A stretch of 64,000 nt of DNA. It comes from Granulicella sp. WH15 (GTDB lineage Bacteria > Acidobacteriota > Terriglobia > Terriglobales > Acidobacteriaceae). The notes under the pieces were generated by a model, which saw only the letters and a program-made list of their open reading frames with translations, was not told the DNA's origin and ran no database searches. This document shows positions 26,034 through 36,445 of this stretch, piece after piece (position 1 is the first letter of the stretch; the number at the start of each line of letters is the position of its first letter). The stretch lies in contig NZ_CP042596.1 of NCBI RefSeq assembly GCF_009914315.1, positions 2,914,001-2,978,000 of the forward strand. Direction: 5' to 3'. A program made the translations under genes and the position numbers.

Positions 26034-26408
26034 CTAATGCGCGGCAGCCGGAGGATCAGGCGGCAGCGTATAGATCACCTCGCCCGGCCGGGTGTAGTGC
26101 AGCTCTTCCCTCGCCTGGTGCTCAATCGCATCTGGGTCGGATTCGAGCAGCGTCACGTGCCCCTTCAGGCTCTCGTTCTCCTGCTTCAGCGTCTCGAGCT
26201 GCTGCCGCAGCGCGTGCTCATTCTGCCGCTTCTGCTCGTACACGGTCAGACCGTTATGCCCGAAGACGACGTGGTACCCCACTCCGATCGCCAGCACCGC
26301 CACAGCCCCCGTCGCAAACCGCCGCCGATTCTTGTAGACGCCAGCCGTTACCCGATCCACCCTGGCGGCAGACGCGGAGACTCGACGAAATGGTTTGACG
26401 GTAGCCAT
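26034..26408 (-). CDS. ftsB: FtsB/DivIC-type septum formation protein
   Basis: The start at 26408 gives 124 aa ('MATVKPFRR...'); a longer frame to 26495 adds residues unlike the family. A basic N terminus is followed by one membrane helix ('FATGAVAVLAIGVGYHVVFG', about 33-52) and a coiled coil ('QKRQNEHALRQQLETLKQEN', about 60-90). The end is 'EHQAREELHYTRPGEVIYTLP', the FtsB/DivIC signature. FtsB bridges FtsL and FtsQ in the divisome. The gene is not in a cell-wall cluster here, so the exact family member is inferred from architecture. Confidence 0.83.
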   Translation of the reverse strand: MATVKPFRRVSASAARVDRVTAGVYKNRRRFATGAVAVLAIGVGYHVVFGHNGLTVYEQKRQNEHALRQQLETLKQENESLKGHVTLLESDPDAIEHQAREELHYTRPGEVIYTLPPDPPAAAH

Positions 26409-26601
26409 CCAAGTTGTAGTTAACGGGGGCGGATACGCGCAGTCAAGCATATTACCCGTGTGGCCGTCCAGCCGAATCAAGTTGAGCACGGGCACAGCCT
26501 ATTTCGAGCCGCAAAGCAACCTTTCTCGCGCCATAAAGCCCCTTCGGAAGCATTACCGGAGCATACAAACCACCCCGGCCTTGTTATGCTTGGAAGGCTG
26601 C

Positions 26602-26835
26602 ATGAAGATTCTCTTTGCCATCTCGGTTCTCAGCTTCTGCCTGCTGCTCTGGGCCGCAGTTGCGATCACCCGGCACATCCGCCGCAGCCAGTCCGCACAG
26701 GCAAGCCACGCAGCCTCCACCGATCCCGACATCACCCTCTCCACCGATGCCGCGAACGACCGTATTCAGCCGCTCCAGCGATCTCGCTATACCGGCACCT
26801 CCTCTGGCTTCAATGCTTCACACAGGCAAGGGTGA
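26602..26835 (+). CDS. Hypothetical single-pass membrane protein, 77 aa
   Basis: Starting at ATG 26602, after GGAAGG at 26592-26597, the product has one N-terminal helix ('ILFAISVLSFCLLLWAAVAI') followed by an Arg-rich stretch and a polar Ser/Asp/Thr tail. No family is recognised. A TATGCT hexamer lies 11 nt before the ATG. It sits between divergent ftsB and bioY. It is a plausible small membrane protein; the longer frame beginning at 26395 is not supported. Confidence 0.55.
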   Translation: MKILFAISVLSFCLLLWAAVAITRHIRRSQSAQASHAASTDPDITLSTDAANDRIQPLQRSRYTGTSSGFNASHRQG

Positions 26836-26925
26836 CCGCTCACGCACACGCTGACCACCGGCCCAAGTATCAGCAGCATAGATCTCAGCAGTAAAGTTCG
26901 CAGCTACTCGAAAGGAAACACGATC

Positions 26926-27546
26926 ATGCGTCCCACCAATCCGGAAACGCCGACCACCCTCTCCGCGCCCCGCTCGGCCGCCGCGCTGCTCGCCAGCGCC
27001 GACACCCTCCCCGGCAAGGCCGTCCTCGCCGTCGGAGCCAGCGTCCTGGTCGCGGTCGCCGCGCACGTCGCCCTGCCCCTGCCCTTCACGCCGGTGCCCA
27101 TCTTCCTCGGCGACATGGCCGTCCTCACCCTGGGCGTGACCCTCGGCCCCGCCACTGCCTTCTCCGCACTGCTGCTCTATCTGCTCGAAGGCGCGGCTGG
27201 CCTGCCGGTCTTCGCCCCCAACGGCCCCGGCGGCATGTTGCAGCTTCTCGGACCCACCGGCGGCTACCTCTTCGCCTACCCGCTGGTCGCCTTCACTACC
27301 GGGATCGTCGCACGCGCCCTCTCCAGCCGCACCAGCCGCTTCGTAGCCGGAGCCATCGGCGCAACCCTGGCCAGCATCCTGCTCTTCACCATTGGTACGA
27401 TCTGGCTCGGCACCGTCATGCACCTCAGCGCCGGCAAGGCCATCGCGCTCGCCGTGCTTCCCTTCCTCTTCGGCAACCTGGCCAAGATCGCCGCGGCCGC
27501 AGGCATCTATAGCGCCACCCAGCGCTGGCGGCAGCAGCGCGCCTAA
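26926..27546 (+). CDS. bioY: Biotin transporter substrate-binding component BioY
   Basis: BioY is the S-component of ECF-type biotin uptake and can sometimes act alone. The 206-aa membrane protein has ~6 helices. The core motif 'LPFTPVPIFLGDMAVLTLGVTLGPATAF' and 'LLLYLLEGAAGLPVFAPNGPGG' with 'LLGPTGGYLFAYPLVAF' is diagnostic. The N-terminal ~25 residues (Pro/Thr-rich) extend beyond the usual start. GAAAGGAAA precedes the ATG by 8 nt. EcfA/T genes are not nearby, and biotin biosynthesis genes are absent from the window. Confidence 0.94.
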   Translation: MRPTNPETPTTLSAPRSAAALLASADTLPGKAVLAVGASVLVAVAAHVALPLPFTPVPIFLGDMAVLTLGVTLGPATAFSALLLYLLEGAAGLPVFAPNGPGGMLQLLGPTGGYLFAYPLVAFTTGIVARALSSRTSRFVAGAIGATLASILLFTIGTIWLGTVMHLSAGKAIALAVLPFLFGNLAKIAAAAGIYSATQRWRQQRA

Positions 27547-27594
27547 TCCACCTAACCTCCCCGCTTTTTAAAACAAGAAGGACTGCAGCACATT

Positions 27595-28449
27595 ATGATC
27601 ACCACCGAATCTGGCATTAAAGAAATCAGCATCGCCCATAGCCCGGACTCCGACGACGCCTTCATGTTCTACGGCCTGGCTACCAACAAGATCCGGGTCC
27701 CCGGCTACAAGTTCGTCCATAACCTCACCGACATCGAAACCCTCAACCACCTCGCGTTGAAGGAGGCCTTCTACGACGTCACGGCCATCAGCTTCCACGC
27801 CTACCCCTACCTTCAGGACAACTACGCCCTGATGACCTGCGGCGCCAGCGTCGGCGACAACTACGGCCCCATGATCGTCTCCACCCACCGCCACTCGCTC
27901 GACGAGGTGAAGAAGCTCCGCATCGCCGTCCCCGGCACCCTTACCACGGCCTACCTCGCGCTCAAGCTCTTCGCGCCCGACGTCGAAACCGTCGTCGTTC
28001 CTTTCGAAAAGATCATCCCTGCCGTCCTCGCGGGCGAGTACCAGGCTGGCCTGCTCATCCACGAGGGCCAGCTCACCTACGCCAACGACGGTCTCGTCAA
28101 GATCCTCGACCTCGGCCAGTGGTGGCACGAGGAGACCGGCCTGCCCCTTCCGCTCGGCGGCAACGTCATCCGCCGCTCGCTCGGCCCTGAGATCATGTTG
28201 ACCACAACGCAGGCCATCCGCGACAGCATCCGCCACGCACTGGAGCACCGTGAGCCCGCCCTCGACTATGCCATGCAGTTTGCCCAGGAGGTCGATCCCA
28301 CCCTGGCCAACCGCTACGTCGGCATGTACGTCAACGAGCGCACGCTGGACCTCGGCGACGATGGCCGCGAGGGCGTCCGCAAGCTGCTGGAGCTAGGCTA
28401 CGAGCGCGGAATCATCCCCCACCGCGCCCAGGTAGACTTCGTAGGCTAG
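27595..28449 (+). CDS. mqnD: 1,4-dihydroxy-6-naphthoate synthase MqnD (futalosine pathway)
   Basis: MqnD converts cyclic dehypoxanthine futalosine to 1,4-dihydroxy-6-naphthoate in menaquinone synthesis. The 284-aa protein has the periplasmic-binding-protein-like fold. It shows 'IAHSPDSDDAFMFYGL' near residues 13-28, 'AISFHAYPYL' near 63, 'KLRIAVPGTLTTAYLALKL', 'AGLLIHEGQLTYANDGL', and 'LPLPLGGNVIRRSLG', typical of MqnD. AAGAAGGA precedes the ATG. It implies a menaquinone-based respiratory chain made without isochorismate. No other mqn genes are adjacent. Confidence 0.94.
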   Translation: MITTESGIKEISIAHSPDSDDAFMFYGLATNKIRVPGYKFVHNLTDIETLNHLALKEAFYDVTAISFHAYPYLQDNYALMTCGASVGDNYGPMIVSTHRHSLDEVKKLRIAVPGTLTTAYLALKLFAPDVETVVVPFEKIIPAVLAGEYQAGLLIHEGQLTYANDGLVKILDLGQWWHEETGLPLPLGGNVIRRSLGPEIMLTTTQAIRDSIRHALEHREPALDYAMQFAQEVDPTLANRYVGMYVNERTLDLGDDGREGVRKLLELGYERGIIPHRAQVDFVG

Positions 28450-28476
28450 TCACTGCGCGTATTTTCTTCACTCAAA

Positions 28477-28513
28477 AAGACAGGCCCGCTCCAAAGAGGA
28501 GCGGGCCTGTCTT
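28477..28513. terminator. Bidirectional intrinsic terminator between mqnD and pgi
   Basis: A 16-bp perfect stem (AAGACAGGCCCGCTCC / GGAGCGGGCCTGTCTT) with a 5-nt loop AAAGA lies between convergent mqnD and pgi. An A-run precedes it on the plus strand, so the T-run favours termination of pgi on the minus strand. Confidence 0.88.
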
Positions 28514-28534
28514 CCATAAAAGCAACTAAACCAG

Positions 28535-30169
<1,635 letters not shown>

Positions 30170-30346
30170 ACCGTAATCTCTCCCCATCTTACGGGCTTAT
30201 CTTCTCATAGCCGTGGGGCTCGCCGCATCACAGCCGCGTTGACCTTGCTTCCCGGCTTCCGTGCGTTTATCGTAATAGCAGTCCGGCAATCGCACGACGC
30301 CACAACGGGCGCTCTCTGCTTGCCCCTACCCGTACGAGGATTCCCG

Positions 30347-31204
30347 ATGGCCCCAGTCTCCCGTCCCAGCAACGCACCCGCACAGGAGCTTCCCGCTCAG
30401 CCTCCCGTAGCCAAGCCCACCCCCGCATCCGCGCTCGACACCTACCAGGGCGACCCCAACTTCATGACCTCGCTCGCGCGCGGCCTCATCGTCATTCAGG
30501 CCTTCACCCAGCAGCACCCGCAGATGACCATCTCGCAGCTCTCGGTCAAGACCGGCCTCTCCCGGGCTGCCGTGCGCCGCTGCCTCTACACGCTCACCAA
30601 GCTGGGCTTCGCCGGAGCCGAAGACGGCCAGCGCTACGCCCTGCGCCCGCGCATGCTCACTCTCTCGCACACCTACACTACATCGTCCGCGCTCTCCACC
30701 GCCGCGCAGCCCATCCTCGAGCGCATGTCCGCCAACTACCGCGAGTCCTTCTCGGTGGCCACGCTCGACGGCGAGGACATCGTCTACATCGCGCGCACCA
30801 GCGTCTCCCGCGTCATGGCCGTGGACCTGCACATCGGCAGCCGCCTGCCCGCGTACTGCACCAGCATGGGCCGCGTGCTGCTCGCCTACCTGCCCACCGA
30901 GCAGCTCGAGCACTACCTCGCCCACGTCAACCTGATCCCCCACACCACCCGCACCATCACCACCGTCGACAAGCTGCGGCTCGCCCTGCGCACGGTGCGC
31001 CGCCTCAACTACGCGCTGGTCGATCAGGAACTCGAAGTCGGTCTACGCTCGCTCGCCGTGCCGGTCTTCGCACCCTCGGGCCGCGTCGTGGCCACGGTCA
31101 ACCTCTCCGGCAACGCCCCGCGTATGCCGGTCTTCGAGATGCAGACCCAGTTCCTCAGCCCGCTCCGTCAGGCTGCCAGCGAGCTTAGCGCCTTCCTGCG
31201 CTAA
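30347..31204 (+). CDS. IclR-family transcriptional regulator
   Basis: Starting at ATG 30347 (after ACGAGGA), the 285-aa protein has a Pro/Ala-rich N terminus. A winged helix-turn-helix follows ('MTISQLSVKTGLSRAAVRRCLYTLTKLGFA', about 62-91), then the IclR effector-binding domain ('SYSVATLDGEDIVYIAR'-like segment, 'IGSRLPAYCTSMGRVLLAYL', 'LEVGLRSLAVPVF'). It most resembles the PcaR/PobR group that controls aromatic-acid degradation, but no such genes are adjacent. It is divergent from pgi. An in-frame start at 30239 is less likely. Confidence 0.9.
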   Translation: MAPVSRPSNAPAQELPAQPPVAKPTPASALDTYQGDPNFMTSLARGLIVIQAFTQQHPQMTISQLSVKTGLSRAAVRRCLYTLTKLGFAGAEDGQRYALRPRMLTLSHTYTTSSALSTAAQPILERMSANYRESFSVATLDGEDIVYIARTSVSRVMAVDLHIGSRLPAYCTSMGRVLLAYLPTEQLEHYLAHVNLIPHTTRTITTVDKLRLALRTVRRLNYALVDQELEVGLRSLAVPVFAPSGRVVATVNLSGNAPRMPVFEMQTQFLSPLRQAASELSAFLR

Positions 31205-31216
31205 GCTCGCCGTCCT

Positions 31217-32113
31217 TTACACCGGAGCCACGCACCGCACGAAGCTCATCCCCTTCAGGCTCTCGACCACCACCGTGTCCCATCCCTCGGGCACCACGAC
31301 AGCCTTCCCCGCCGTCAGCTCGACTTCTTCCTCTTCGCCCGGCACGATCACCACGCCCTCACCCGAGAGCGCCACCAGGCAGCCCGGCCCCGTCATCGAA
31401 ACCAGCTCCTCGCCTTCGATATCGAACCGGTCCACGACAAAATACTTCTGCTCGATCAGCCGCACGAACCCGTCCATCTCCCGCGGAGCCACCTTCCCCG
31501 CGGCGGTCTTGGTCCGCATCACGGCCAGCCCCTTTTCGAGATGCAGCTCCCTCGGTCTGCCATAGTCGAACATCCGATAGGTCACATCGCAGGTCTGCTG
31601 CACCTCCAGCAGCACCAGCCCCGGCCCGATGGCATGCACCGTCCCCGCATCGACGAAGACCATATCGCCCACGCTCACCGGCACCATCTCCATCAGCGAC
31701 TCCATACTGCCGTCGAGCGCCGCGGTCCGCACCTGCTCTGGCGTTACACCCTCTTTCAGCCCGCAAGCCACCGTCGAGCCCGGCTCTGCCTCCAGCACAT
31801 ACCAGCACTCCGTCTTGCCCCGCGCCAGCCCCAGCGCCTGCGCCTGCTCATCATCGGGATGCACCTGCACCGAGAGCTTGTCATTGGGAAACAGCATCTT
31901 CACCAGCAGCGGAAACTCAGGGTATAGGTCTTTCAGCGACTTGCCCAACTCCGTGCCCGTCTCAACCGGGCAATCCGGCCCTGTGAGCCACGCCTCACCC
32001 ACCAGCTCGCTGGTCCCGGTCGAGTCATACCAAGGCTTCAGATCGGGCTTACCCCAGATCCGTTCACTAAATCGCGGTCCCAGACGAAACGGTGCTAATA
32101 GCTCAGATGTCAT
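31217..32113 (-). CDS. manA: Class I mannose-6-phosphate isomerase
   Basis: The 298-aa cupin-type protein would interconvert mannose-6-P and fructose-6-P, feeding GDP-mannose synthesis. Signatures seen: 'FSERIWGKPDLKPW' near residue 15, 'LLVKMLFPNDKLSVQVHPDD' (zinc-binding Gln/His) near 70-90, 'GKTECWYVLEAEPGS' and 'VFVDAGTVHAIGPGLVLLEVQQTCDVTYRMFDYGR'. It is shorter than E. coli ManA (391 aa), as is typical for the Bacillus-type class. It is transcribed alone, convergent with the IclR gene. Confidence 0.92.
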   Translation of the reverse strand: MTSELLAPFRLGPRFSERIWGKPDLKPWYDSTGTSELVGEAWLTGPDCPVETGTELGKSLKDLYPEFPLLVKMLFPNDKLSVQVHPDDEQAQALGLARGKTECWYVLEAEPGSTVACGLKEGVTPEQVRTAALDGSMESLMEMVPVSVGDMVFVDAGTVHAIGPGLVLLEVQQTCDVTYRMFDYGRPRELHLEKGLAVMRTKTAAGKVAPREMDGFVRLIEQKYFVVDRFDIEGEELVSMTGPGCLVALSGEGVVIVPGEEEEVELTAGKAVVVPEGWDTVVVESLKGMSFVRCVAPV

Positions 32114-32300
32114 GCCAACAGCCTACCAAACGGGCGTTTCTATTGGCACGTCAAGATATACGCGTCACGAAGCGATCTCCCTCCGCGCAGAAGGTCCATT
32201 CGTCAGAACCCCCATTACAAAAGTCTTACAACGCCTCTCTCTCCATCCTGCTAGCGTTGTTCCTAGAGCAGCAAGGCACCACCGAAAAGACGAGGACACC

Positions 32301-33413
32301 ATGAACTCTGAAGTCACCGCGACCAAGACCTCCGCGAGCAAGGCTACCGGCTACGCAGCCTTCCAGCAGGAAGCCATCGAGAACGACGAAGCCAACGAAG
32401 CCGTCATCGAATCGGCCCTCGAGAGGCGCCAGCGCGCCATCGACTCCGAGGAGTCCGAGATCCGCAACCTCTCCATGGAGAAGCCCGTCTCCACCGCGGA
32501 GCAGGTTCGCGCCCAGGTCAAGCAGGACCTCCGCATGGGCCGCGCGTACCAGGAAGGCCGCGTCAACTGGATCACCGCCATCGTCATGGGCCTCTTCCAC
32601 GTCGGCGCCCTCGCCGCGCTCTTCTGCTTCTCGTGGAAGAACCTGATCGCCTTCGGCGTCATGTACTTCTTCGCCATCAACGTCGGCATCGGCGTGGCGT
32701 ATCACCGCCTGCTCACGCACCGCGGCTTCCGCACCCCCAAGTGGGTCGAGTACTTCGTCACCGCCTGCGGCACCATGGCGCTTGAGGGCGGACCGATCTT
32801 CTGGGTCGCCACCCACCGCGTCCACCATCAGAACTCCGACCAGGAAGGCGATCCGCACACCCCCGTCGACGGCACCTTCTGGTCGCACGCGGGCTGGATC
32901 ATCTCCGGCCGCGCCATGCACTCGGAGACCGCGCTCCTCGGCCGCTACGCTCCCGACCTCACCCGCGACAAGGTCCACGTCTTCCTCTCGAAGTACCACT
33001 GGGTCCTGCTCACGCTCACCGGCTTCGCGCAGATCGGCCTCGGCGCAGCTCTGGCTCCGGCTGGCCACGCCCTCGCCGGTGGCCTCAGCATGATGCTCTG
33101 GGGAACCTTCCTCCGCGTCGTCGTAGGCCTGCACGCCACCTGGTTCGTCAACTCGGCCACCCACATGTACGGCTCGCGCCGCTTCGAGACCCGCGATCAC
33201 TCGCGCAATAACTGGTGGGTCGCCATCCTCACCGGCGGCGAGGGCTGGCATAACAACCACCACGCCCACCCGGTCAGCGCCCGTCACGGTCTCGCCTGGT
33301 ACGAGTTCGACATCAACTACTACTGCATCTGGCTGCTCTCGAAGATGGGCCTGGCCAAGAAGGTCCAGATCGCCAAGTTCGATAAGTTCAACCCCAAACC
33401 GGCTGGCGCATAA
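32301..33413 (+). CDS. Membrane acyl-CoA desaturase with acidic N-terminal extension
   Basis: The 370-aa protein is a delta-9-type fatty acid desaturase. Three histidine boxes bind the di-iron centre: 'HRLLTHR', 'HRVHHQNSD' and 'HNNHHAHP'. It has four membrane helices around 100-150 and 220-265. The first ~90 residues are soluble, Glu/Ala-rich and probably helical, an unusual extension. The open frame continues upstream to 31629, but ATG 32301 is chosen because the sequence upstream of it does not look like protein and GAGGACACC precedes it. It likely adjusts membrane fluidity. Confidence 0.9.
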   Translation: MNSEVTATKTSASKATGYAAFQQEAIENDEANEAVIESALERRQRAIDSEESEIRNLSMEKPVSTAEQVRAQVKQDLRMGRAYQEGRVNWITAIVMGLFHVGALAALFCFSWKNLIAFGVMYFFAINVGIGVAYHRLLTHRGFRTPKWVEYFVTACGTMALEGGPIFWVATHRVHHQNSDQEGDPHTPVDGTFWSHAGWIISGRAMHSETALLGRYAPDLTRDKVHVFLSKYHWVLLTLTGFAQIGLGAALAPAGHALAGGLSMMLWGTFLRVVVGLHATWFVNSATHMYGSRRFETRDHSRNNWWVAILTGGEGWHNNHHAHPVSARHGLAWYEFDINYYCIWLLSKMGLAKKVQIAKFDKFNPKPAGA

Positions 33414-33428
33414 CCGAATAGCAGCATC

Positions 33429-33466
33429 AACGAGAAAGCCCGGCCATTGTGCCGGGCTTTCTCGTT
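33429..33466 (+). terminator. Intrinsic terminator of the desaturase gene
   Basis: A 16-bp perfect stem (AACGAGAAAGCCCGGC / GCCGGGCTTTCTCGTT) with loop CATTGT lies 16 bp after the desaturase stop codon. The T content is within the 3' arm. Confidence 0.8.
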
Positions 33467-33481
33467 GAAACAAATAACAGC

Positions 33482-33542
33482 AAAAGCGCCCTCACGCCGG
33501 GCGGGCGGCACTTCGTGCTGTCTTGGACCCTTCGCGTAAAAA
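33482..33542 (+). repeat. Dispersed repeat family 1, copy D
   Basis: It carries AAAAGCGCCCTCACGCCGGG, GCGGCACTTCGTGC and CTTCGCGTAAAAA; GACCCTT replaces the usual GACGCTT. With copy E (inverted) it brackets the histidine kinase gene. Confidence 0.9.
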
Positions 33543-33563
33543 CGCCAAGTGCCCCAAAATCGC

Positions 33564-33569
33564 TATACT
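33564..33569 (+). promoter_or_regulatory. Candidate -10 box of the histidine kinase gene
   Basis: TATACT is 11 nt before the ATG at 33581, with no ribosome-binding site in between, suggesting a very short leader. Confidence 0.35.
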
Positions 33570-33580
33570 TTCACCCAAGC

Positions 33581-34489
33581 ATGAACATCACACGCCGCCG
33601 CGGAGCCATCGCCACCTTCATCACCCTCGGCGTGCTGCTCACCGGCCTCACCGTCTTCCTCAACATCACCTGGATCATCCGCATCCGCAACGAGGGACAC
33701 CTTGCCCTGCTGGTCCTGGGCATCATCCTCTTCGCGATCCTGGTCGCCGGAGTCGTCCTCAACACCATCTTCCTCGTCCGCGAGATCCGCCGCAACGAGC
33801 GTCAGGACTCCTTCCTCAACGCCGTCACCCACGAACTGAAAACCCCCATCGCCAGCATCCGCCTCTACCTCGAGACGCTCCAGCGCCGCGACCTCCCCGA
33901 AGCCCAGAAGCAGCACTTCTACCAGGTCATGCACGCCGACTCCGACCGCCTGCTCTCAACCGTTGAGCAAGTCCTCAAGGCGGGCGAACTGGGCCAGCGC
34001 CATCGTCAGCAGCAAAACCGCACCCAGTTCGACTTCGAGCCGCTGGTCGCCGAGTGTATCGCCATCACGCTCTCGCGCCACCACCTGCCGCCCGAGGCCA
34101 TCGTCCTCGACCCGGTCCCCGGAGCTGTCCGCCTGCGCGTCGAAGGCATCTCCGAAGACCTGCGCACCGCCATCCTCAACCTGCTCGACAATGCGGTCAA
34201 GTACTCCCCCACTCGCGTACAGATCCGCTGCGCCCTGGCCATCAGCAACTACACCAAGGTGGCTCTCTCCATTACCGACCAGGGCCTCGGCGTGCCGCCC
34301 AAGGAGCTGAAGCTGATCTTCAAGCGTTTTTACCGAGTCCCCGGCCGTTACTCGGTTAAGATCAAGGGCACCGGGCTGGGCCTCTTCCTGGTCCGCACCA
34401 TCGCCCGCCAGCACGGCGGCGAGATCACCGCGTCCAGCAACGGCCACAACCAGGGCACCACCATGACCCTGACCCTCCCCCTCGTCTAA
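33581..34489 (+). CDS. Membrane sensor histidine kinase (orphan)
   Basis: The 302-aa protein has two N-terminal membrane helices ('FITLGVLLTGLTVFLNITWII' and 'LALLVLGIILFAILVAGVVL') with only a short loop between, so there is no sizeable periplasmic sensor. HisKA follows with the phospho-acceptor box 'VTHELKTPIASIRLYLE' near residue 88. HATPase_c shows N-box 'LLDNAVKYSP', G1 'DQGLGVP' and G2 'GTGLGLFLVRTI'. No response regulator is adjacent. Family 1 repeats in opposite orientation flank it. The frame is open upstream to 33449 but ATG 33581 fits the family. Confidence 0.92.
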   Translation: MNITRRRGAIATFITLGVLLTGLTVFLNITWIIRIRNEGHLALLVLGIILFAILVAGVVLNTIFLVREIRRNERQDSFLNAVTHELKTPIASIRLYLETLQRRDLPEAQKQHFYQVMHADSDRLLSTVEQVLKAGELGQRHRQQQNRTQFDFEPLVAECIAITLSRHHLPPEAIVLDPVPGAVRLRVEGISEDLRTAILNLLDNAVKYSPTRVQIRCALAISNYTKVALSITDQGLGVPPKELKLIFKRFYRVPGRYSVKIKGTGLGLFLVRTIARQHGGEITASSNGHNQGTTMTLTLPLV

Positions 34490-34499
34490 AAGCCTTCAT

Positions 34500-34555
34500 G
34501 CGAAGCGTCGAGAACCGCACGAAGTGCCGCCCGCCCGGCGCGAGGGCGCTTTTGC
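34500..34555 (-). repeat. Dispersed repeat family 1, copy E
   Basis: Inverted copy right after the kinase stop codon: read on the minus strand it has AAAAGCGCCCTCGCGCCGGG, GGCACTTCGTGC and GACGCTTCGC. Together with copy D it forms an inverted pair around one gene. Confidence 0.9.
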
Positions 34556-34633
34556 CGTTGCTTTTTCATCCGCCGCAAACCATATAAGCTTGTAGAGGCT
34601 GCGTCCCAATCGCCCGAGGATCATCTAATCCCC

Positions 34634-36385
34634 ATGTTCGATCGTCTAAAACCGCTCTCCCCCTACCTGAAGCGATACTGGAAGAGTCTCGCCTGGGGTG
34701 CCATCGCGGTTATCCTCTACAACTCCAGCAAGGCCATGCTCCCGCCCGTCATCGGCCACGCCGTCGACGACATGCAGCACGGCGTCACCTCCGCCGTCAT
34801 CCTGCACCACGCCCTGCGCCTTCTGCTCGTGGCGTCCATCATGGCGGTCTTCCTCTATCTCTCCCGCCAGATCATCATCGGAGCCTCGCGCGAGATCGAG
34901 TTCGACCTGCGCAACGACATCTTCGCGAATCTGGAGCGCCAGCAGTCCTCCTTCTTCCAGACCCACCGCACCGGCGACATCATGGCCCGCACCACCAACG
35001 ACCTGAACGCCGTCCGCCAGCTCCTCGGCCCCGCCATCCTCTACTCGGCCAACACGCTCTTCTTTACCGCCGCGGCGCTGCCCTTCATGTTCCGCCTCAG
35101 CCCGCGCCTCACGCTCTTCGCCTTCATCCCACTGCCGCTGGCCTCAATCGCCGTGCAGGGCTTCGGAGCCCGCATCCACAAGCGCTTCGAGCGCATTCAG
35201 GACATGTTCTCCGAGATCTCCGCCAAGACCCAGGAGAACTTCTCCGGAGCCCGCCTCATCCGCGCCTTCGCGCAAGAAGAGGCCGAGATCTCCTCCTTCG
35301 AGACCGCCAACGACGAGTACATCGGCCGCTCGCTCCACCTCGTCCGCCTGATGGCCATGCTCTGGCCCACGCTGGAGCTGGTGCTCGGCATCTCGCTCGT
35401 CATCACCCTGCTCGTCGGCGGGCACGAGGTCATCTCCGGCCACATGACCAGCGGCCAGTTCGCCGAGTTCATGGTCTACATGGTGCAGCTCACCTGGCCC
35501 ATGATCGCCATCGGCTGGGTCGTCAACCTCTTCCAGCGCGGCACCGCCTCGGTCATCCGCATCGACGACCTGCTCAAAGAAAAACCCACCATCGAGGACG
35601 TCCCGGCTCTGCTCGCCGCCAATCCTGTACCCATTACAGGCAGCATCGAGTTCCGCAACCTCAACTTCTCCTACACGCCCGGCGTGCCTGTCCTCGAGGA
35701 GATCAACCTCACCATCCCCGCCGGCTCCAGCCTCGCCGTCGTCGGCCCCACCGGCTCGGGCAAATCCACCCTGGTCAACCTGATCCCGCGCCTCTACGAC
35801 GCCGCCCCCGGCATGGTCCTCATCGACGGCGCGCCCATCCAGAGCCAACCGCTCGCCACCCTGCGCCGCAACATCGGCTTCGTCCCGCAGGAGACCTTCC
35901 TCTTCTCCGACACCATCCACCACAACATCGCCTTCGGCAGGCCCGACGCCACCCTCCAGGAGATCGAAGACGCCGCCGCTACCGCCTACATCCGCACCGA
36001 AATTCTCGAGTTCCCCAAGGGCTTCGAGACTCTGGTCGGCGAGCGCGGCGTCACCCTCTCAGGCGGCCAGAAGCAGCGCACCTCCATCGCCCGCGCCGTC
36101 CTGCGTGACCCGCGCATTCTCATCCTCGACGACGCGCTGGCCAGCGTGGACACCCACACCGAGGAACAGATTCTCTCCGGCCTGCGCCGCGTCATGCAGG
36201 GACGCACCACCATCCTCATCTCGCACCGCATCTCGACCGCGCGTAACGCCGACCAGATCGCGGTGCTCGTGGACGGTCGCATCGCCGAGTTGGGCACCCA
36301 CGACGAGCTGCTCGCCTCCGGTGGCTACTACACCCGCCTCTACGAGAAGCAGCAGCTCGAAGAAGAGCTGGCCGTAGCCAACTAG
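34634..36385 (+). CDS. MsbA-like ABC exporter (fused permease and ATPase)
   Basis: The 583-aa half-transporter has a six-helix membrane domain (residues ~15-320; 'FDLRNDIFANLERQQSSFFQTHRTGDIMARTTNDLNAVR' is the typical ABC_membrane segment). A nucleotide-binding domain follows with Walker A 'GPTGSGKST' near 372, Q-loop 'FVPQETFLF', signature 'LSGGQKQRTSIARA', and Walker B 'ILILDDALASVD'. It would work as a homodimer exporting lipids, peptides or drugs; the substrate cannot be inferred. It is monocistronic, with a terminator right after the stop. Confidence 0.94.
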   Translation: MFDRLKPLSPYLKRYWKSLAWGAIAVILYNSSKAMLPPVIGHAVDDMQHGVTSAVILHHALRLLLVASIMAVFLYLSRQIIIGASREIEFDLRNDIFANLERQQSSFFQTHRTGDIMARTTNDLNAVRQLLGPAILYSANTLFFTAAALPFMFRLSPRLTLFAFIPLPLASIAVQGFGARIHKRFERIQDMFSEISAKTQENFSGARLIRAFAQEEAEISSFETANDEYIGRSLHLVRLMAMLWPTLELVLGISLVITLLVGGHEVISGHMTSGQFAEFMVYMVQLTWPMIAIGWVVNLFQRGTASVIRIDDLLKEKPTIEDVPALLAANPVPITGSIEFRNLNFSYTPGVPVLEEINLTIPAGSSLAVVGPTGSGKSTLVNLIPRLYDAAPGMVLIDGAPIQSQPLATLRRNIGFVPQETFLFSDTIHHNIAFGRPDATLQEIEDAAATAYIRTEILEFPKGFETLVGERGVTLSGGQKQRTSIARAVLRDPRILILDDALASVDTHTEEQILSGLRRVMQGRTTILISHRISTARNADQIAVLVDGRIAELGTHDELLASGGYYTRLYEKQQLEEELAVAN

Positions 36386-36388
36386 CAG

Positions 36389-36415
36389 AAAGCCCATCTC
36401 CAAGAGATGGGCTTT
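36389..36415. terminator. Intrinsic terminator between the ABC exporter and fliS
   Basis: A 12-bp perfect stem AAAGCCCATCTC / GAGATGGGCTTT with the 3-nt loop CAA lies between the convergent ABC exporter and fliS genes. Flanking A and T runs make it usable in both directions. Confidence 0.85.
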
Positions 36416-36445
36416 CAAACGCTGCACGTCTTCACAATCCCTACC

